Shown here in pieces: positions 60,518 through 64,000 of a stretch of DNA of 64,000 nt (its first letter is position 1; each line of letters begins with the position of its first letter). Under the pieces are notes generated by a model that did no database searches, had not been told where the DNA came from, and saw nothing but the letters and a program-made list of their open reading frames with translations. Source of the stretch: Saccopteryx bilineata. Its lineage: Eukaryota; Chordata; Mammalia; Chiroptera; Emballonuridae. The position numbers and the translations under genes were made by a program. The DNA lies in NCBI RefSeq assembly GCF_036850765.1, contig NC_089492.1, forward strand, positions 106,473,022 to 106,537,021, written 5' to 3'.

Positions 60518-60889
60518 TTTTTCTTTTTGTATTCTTCTGAAGCTGGAAACGGGGAGGCAGTCAGACAGACTCCCGCATGCGCCCGACCGGGATCCACCTG
60601 GCACGCTCACCAGGGGGCGATGCTCTGCCCATCTGGGGCGTTGCCCTTTCACGACCAGAGCCAGTCTAGCGCCTGAGGCAGAGGCCATGGAGCCATCCCC
60701 AGTGCCCGGGCCATCTTTGCTCCAATGGAGCCTTGGCTGTGGGAGGGGAAGAGAGAGACAGAGAAGAAGGAGAGGGGGAGGGGTGGAGAAAAAAATGGGT
60801 GCTTCTCCTGTGTGCCCTGGCCGGTAATCGAACCCGGGACTTCCGCACACCAGGCCGACGCTCTACCACTGAGCCAACAGGCCAGGGCC
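60518..60889 (-). mobile_element. VES-like SINE
   Basis: Well-kept minus-strand copy; perfect 14-bp duplication TGATTATGCTCTTT (60504-60517, 60890-60903). Contains TCACCAGGGGGCGAT at 60607-60621. Confidence 0.96.
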
Positions 60890-60903
60890 TGATTATGCTC
60901 TTT

Positions 60904-62740
60904 AACTTCATCAAGCTACACATCTCTAAATCTATTTTTTAAATAAATGCATTTTCTAATGGATATATATTTAGTCTCAAACTAATTGCAAATATGAATA
61001 AAAATGGTTAAAATATTTATGCCATGAGGAGTGAAACATGTAATGCAATGTTAAAACTACTAAAGAAAATATGCAAGTTGGCAAGAATCTGAGGGCAATG
61101 TGCAAAAATGAAAATATTTGTGTAGGATGGAGGGATGATGAGAACCTTTTTTCAAATTTTTATTTATTATTAATATTATATTTATAGATTTTTAAAATTT
61201 TTCTCCCCCCAATTTTCTTTTAAAAAAGGAGAACTTGTGTAAATTAAATGTAGTATGTGAATGCAATGCTATAGCAGGAGGAGGCGGGCCTACCCAAGTG
61301 CCCCTGCAGCTCACACAGCTGATGAGAGCACAGTATGCTCATGTAGGGCAGTGCCACCTTTGTGACTAATGCTTTGGATGATTCCCCGGCTCCTTATGGG
61401 AAACGGCAGGCCTTTGTATTCAGTTAAACAGTATCTTCTTCTGAGACTACTGTGATGCTGAGCATGAAAGGCCGCAGACCACCTACTGCAGAGCTCAACA
61501 GTGCTTGGGGGAAGAAATTAGAAGCTCAGTGCATTACTAACTGGCTTAAGCAATTTCTTCCTTCATGTCCCTCTGTTAAGTGGGACTACATGAAGCTATC
61601 TAGCATCCATTTATACGAAGACTTGCAGAAGCTCTTCCTCTTAGCTACTGCCATTTAAAAGCTTTATTTTGGGTATAATGCCATCAGATTAATTAGAAAT
61701 GAAGGTAACCTTGTGAACTTTGGCTCTTATTGCATATGGGTAATAAATAGCAATTTACACATTCTCTTCTAAGCTTTCCTATGATGTTGGGTTCCTAATG
61801 CAGAGACTGGGATGTGATATCAAAAATCAGCAGCTAGAAATAAAAAGCAACAGGGACAAGCAGATAACAAGAAACAGAAGTATGTGGAAAACTAAAGGTC
61901 ATACTCTGTTATCAAGCATACTACAGAGTTCTTTAGTGCTACCTGTGTAGCATTTAAGACAGAAGAATGGTTTAACAGCCCCCAAACCAACCAGGCCACT
62001 GATAGACATCACTCAGTGATGAGAATATGAAAAAATGAAACATAAGAACAGCCTCACATTACCTTACAAACATTTTGCCATATTCTCAGACATGAGAATC
62101 TTAAGCACTTTCTAAATCATGTCTAACATTTAAGCTTATCTACCCTAATAGGAACTCACATGTATACTCCCTAGTTCTTAACCTATGAAAATCAAAGAAT
62201 TATACTGTACAGCTGGATTTTCTACCTTCTCACACCAACTTTGACTTTTAATCTTTACTCTGAATATTTAGAGTGGTCAATAAACACTTCACACATAGTC
62301 TGCTATGGTCTATGCATGGGACCAACAAAGTCCCTTATTTTCTAGTAAAGAACAATAATTCTGATTACTATTGCATTCTAACCTCATGTTCAACAAACTT
62401 CAGTCTCTCACTTCCACTTGCAATGGGAATGTGGGAAGATTTTTCTCAACTAGAAAGATGGGTTTTGTCAACTGCACACAGTTATTTCTGAGTAAATGCT
62501 TTGAAACTGCAAAAGCAGGCCAGGATTCAGCTGCTTGATCACTGCCAGTCCTCTTCAGTCTTGTAAAATGGAAATGCTCAAATAAAATATCAACTTTTTT
62601 TTGTAGGAAAATTAAATACTGTGGATTTTACCTTAAAACAATTCCCCAAATAAAAATGTATTTTGTCAGCAACTATGTCTTAGAAGCAAGAATGCATGTG
62701 CTCAGATTCATTATGAAAAGAGAACCCTTAATTTACTTGG
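60904..62740. other. Unassigned DNA with a GC-richer island
   Basis: 61255-61660 is less AT-rich, looks unique, and could be a conserved noncoding element; an open frame of 68 codons lies there without a recognisable family. The rest shows nothing. Confidence 0.45.
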
Positions 62741-62850
62741 CTTCACTGTTGACTAGCTGTATAACATTGGGCCTATAGCATAATATCTGTGAACCTCAGT
62801 TTTCTCCTCTGTAAAATAGGTATAAGTGATATAATACATGTACATTTCTT

Positions 62851-63459
62851 TTTTCTTCTTCTTCTTTTTTTCCAAGTGAGAGGAGGGGAGATAAAGACAG
62901 TCTCCTGCATGTGCCATGACTAGGATCCATCCAGCAATGCCCATCTGGGACCAATACTTTGCCCTTCTGGGGCCATGCTTGCAACTGAGCTATTTTTAGC
63001 TCCTGAGGTAAAGGCTCCATGAGCCATCCTCAGTGCTCAGGGCTGATGAACTTGAACCAGTTGAGCCATGGCTTCAGGACGGTACAAGAGAGAGAAGAAA
63101 AGAGGAGAGGAGAGGAGAGGAGAAGAGAGGAGAGGAGAGAGGAGAGAGGAGAGAGGAGAGAGGAGAGAGGAGAGAGGAAGGAGAGAGGAGAGAGGAGAGA
63201 GGAGAGAGGAGAGAGGAGAGGGGAGGGGAGGAGAGAAGAGAAGAGAAGAGAAGAGAAGAGAAGAGAAGAGAAGAGAAGAGAAGAGAAGAGAAGAGAAGAG
63301 AAGAGAAGAGAAGAGAAGAGAAGAGAAGAGAAGAGAAGAGGTGAGAAGGAGGGGTGGAGAAGCAGATGGTTGCTTTTCCTGTGGGTCTTAACTGGGTATC
63401 GAATTCAGGACGTTCACACACTGGGTCGATGCTCTACCACTGAGCCAACTGGCAGGGCT
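62851..63459 (-). mobile_element. Old VES-like SINE with expanded GA satellite
   Basis: Minus-strand SINE with diverged body and tRNA head at right (CTACCACTGAGCCAACTGGC). Target duplication ATGTACATTTCTT-like on both sides. The GA-rich middle has expanded to about 260 bp. Confidence 0.88.
63086..63348 (+). repeat. (GAGAA)n / (GAGAGGA)n satellite
   Basis: First part of GGAGAGA-type 7-mers, then about 23 uninterrupted AGAAG 5-mers from 63233. All purine on the plus strand. Open frames here are artefacts. Confidence 0.97.
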
Positions 63460-63472
63460 ATGTACATTTCTT

Positions 63473-63847
63473 TTTTTTTTTTCTTTTTTTTTTCTGAAGC
63501 TGGACAAGGGGAGGCAGCCAGACAGACTTCCGCATGCGCCCGACCGGGATCCACCCAGCACACCCACAAGGGGGCGATGCTCTGCCCATCCGGGTCATGG
63601 CTTTGTCGCAACCAGAGCCACTGTAACGCCTGGGGCAGAGGCCAAGGAGCCATCCCCAGCACCCGGGCCATCTTTTGCTCCAATGGAGCCTTGGCTGCGG
63701 GAGGGGAAGAGAGAGACAGAGAGGAAGGAGAGGGGGAGGGGTGGAGAAGCAGATGGGCGCCTTTCCTGTGTGCCCTGGTCGGGAATCAAACCCGGGACTT
63801 CCGCATGCCAGGCCAACACTCTACCACTGAGCCAACTGGCCAGGGCC
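63473..63847 (-). mobile_element. VES-like SINE at the same target site
   Basis: Better-kept copy beside the older one; the GTACATTTCTT target occurs before the first SINE, between the two, and after the second (63851-63861). Contains CCCACAAGGGGGCGAT at 63563-63578. Confidence 0.92.
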
Positions 63848-64000
63848 TACGTACATTTCTTAATACAGTGCCTGGCACACAGTAAGTATTCAGTAAACAT
63901 TAGCCATTATATTGTGGTTATGACATTACTTATCTAGTATAATTTGCCTAATATGCCATATTTAGAAATATATAGATCACAGAAACTGTTTCTCACCCAC

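Larger units (their letters stand above)
62745..63935 (-). repeat. MIR split by two SINEs
   Basis: Left part 62745-62850 (CTCAGTTTTCTCCTCTGTAA) and right part 63861-63935 (ACAGTGCCTGGCACACAGTA, AGTATTCAGTAAACATTAG) are the two halves of one minus-strand MIR. Confidence 0.85.
52346..64000 (-). other. NRXN1: NRXN1 intron upstream of SS4 exon (partial)
   Basis: Ends at the AAAG acceptor of the SS4 exon and runs off the right edge. The preceding LNS6 exon was looked for in the minus frames and not found here, so the intron is longer than 11.6 kb. Confidence 0.85.

Noticed and set aside
63019..63885. Open frame of 288 codons
   Set aside because: It runs through a GA satellite and two antisense SINEs, giving only Arg/Glu repeats and SINE-shadow text.
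52346..64000. Earlier NRXN1 LNS6 exon or the beta promoter
   Set aside because: No minus-strand text for the residues before SS4 and no CpG-rich promoter region was found; the intron simply continues out of the window.

Overview
This is a window of vertebrate, almost certainly bat, nuclear DNA. It is AT-rich, has no dense coding, and is full of tRNA-derived SINEs of the VES-like type known from bats, several hAT and Tc1/mariner-type DNA transposons, ERV solo LTRs, L1, MaLR, L2 and MIR. Assignment to Yangochiroptera is likely from the SINEs but not proven.

The only host gene seen is neurexin-1 (NRXN1), on the minus strand. Two coding exons are readable: a 90-bp cassette exon at 52256-52345 that encodes the 30-residue splice-site-4 (SS4) insert, and a 320-bp exon at 50555-50874 that encodes the end of the sixth LNS domain and the Ser/Thr-rich stalk. 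Phases, splice sites and peptide all agree. Everything else is intron: the 3'-side intron (1-50554, continuing off the window), the short intron between the exons, and the intron upstream of SS4 (52346-64000, continuing off the window). Downstream of the SS4 donor lies a dense run of UAAA motifs, the kind of site used by SAM68/SLM2 to skip this exon.

Region by region. 1-5160: MER5A, MIR, an old ERVL-like LTR and SINEs. 5160-18800: a cluster of at least seven copies of one solo-LTR group, two of them nested LTR-in-LTR, one nest also holding a Tigger-like transposon that itself holds another LTR piece. 19297-22660: an antisense L1 missing its 3' half. 22660-31200: SINEs and MaLR LTRs. 31946-33231: a mariner-like element with 109-bp terminal repeats next to a Tigger/MER2-like element. 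33.3-40.1 kb: repeat-poor. 40167-46413: four hAT elements, all with 8-bp target duplications of the form nnnTAnnn, one split by a 2.2-kb L1, plus a pair of perfect hairpins. 48.5-53.7 kb: repeat-poor island holding the NRXN1 exons. 53.7-64 kb: SINEs, L2, MIR and a double SINE insertion at one target site.

No complete autonomous element, RNA gene, CRISPR or provirus was found. The most interesting items are the nested LTR/Tigger structure, the Buster-type hAT cluster, a 39-bp inverted copy that looks like a templated insertion, CTCF-like cores carried by the SINEs, and the SS4 regulatory region.
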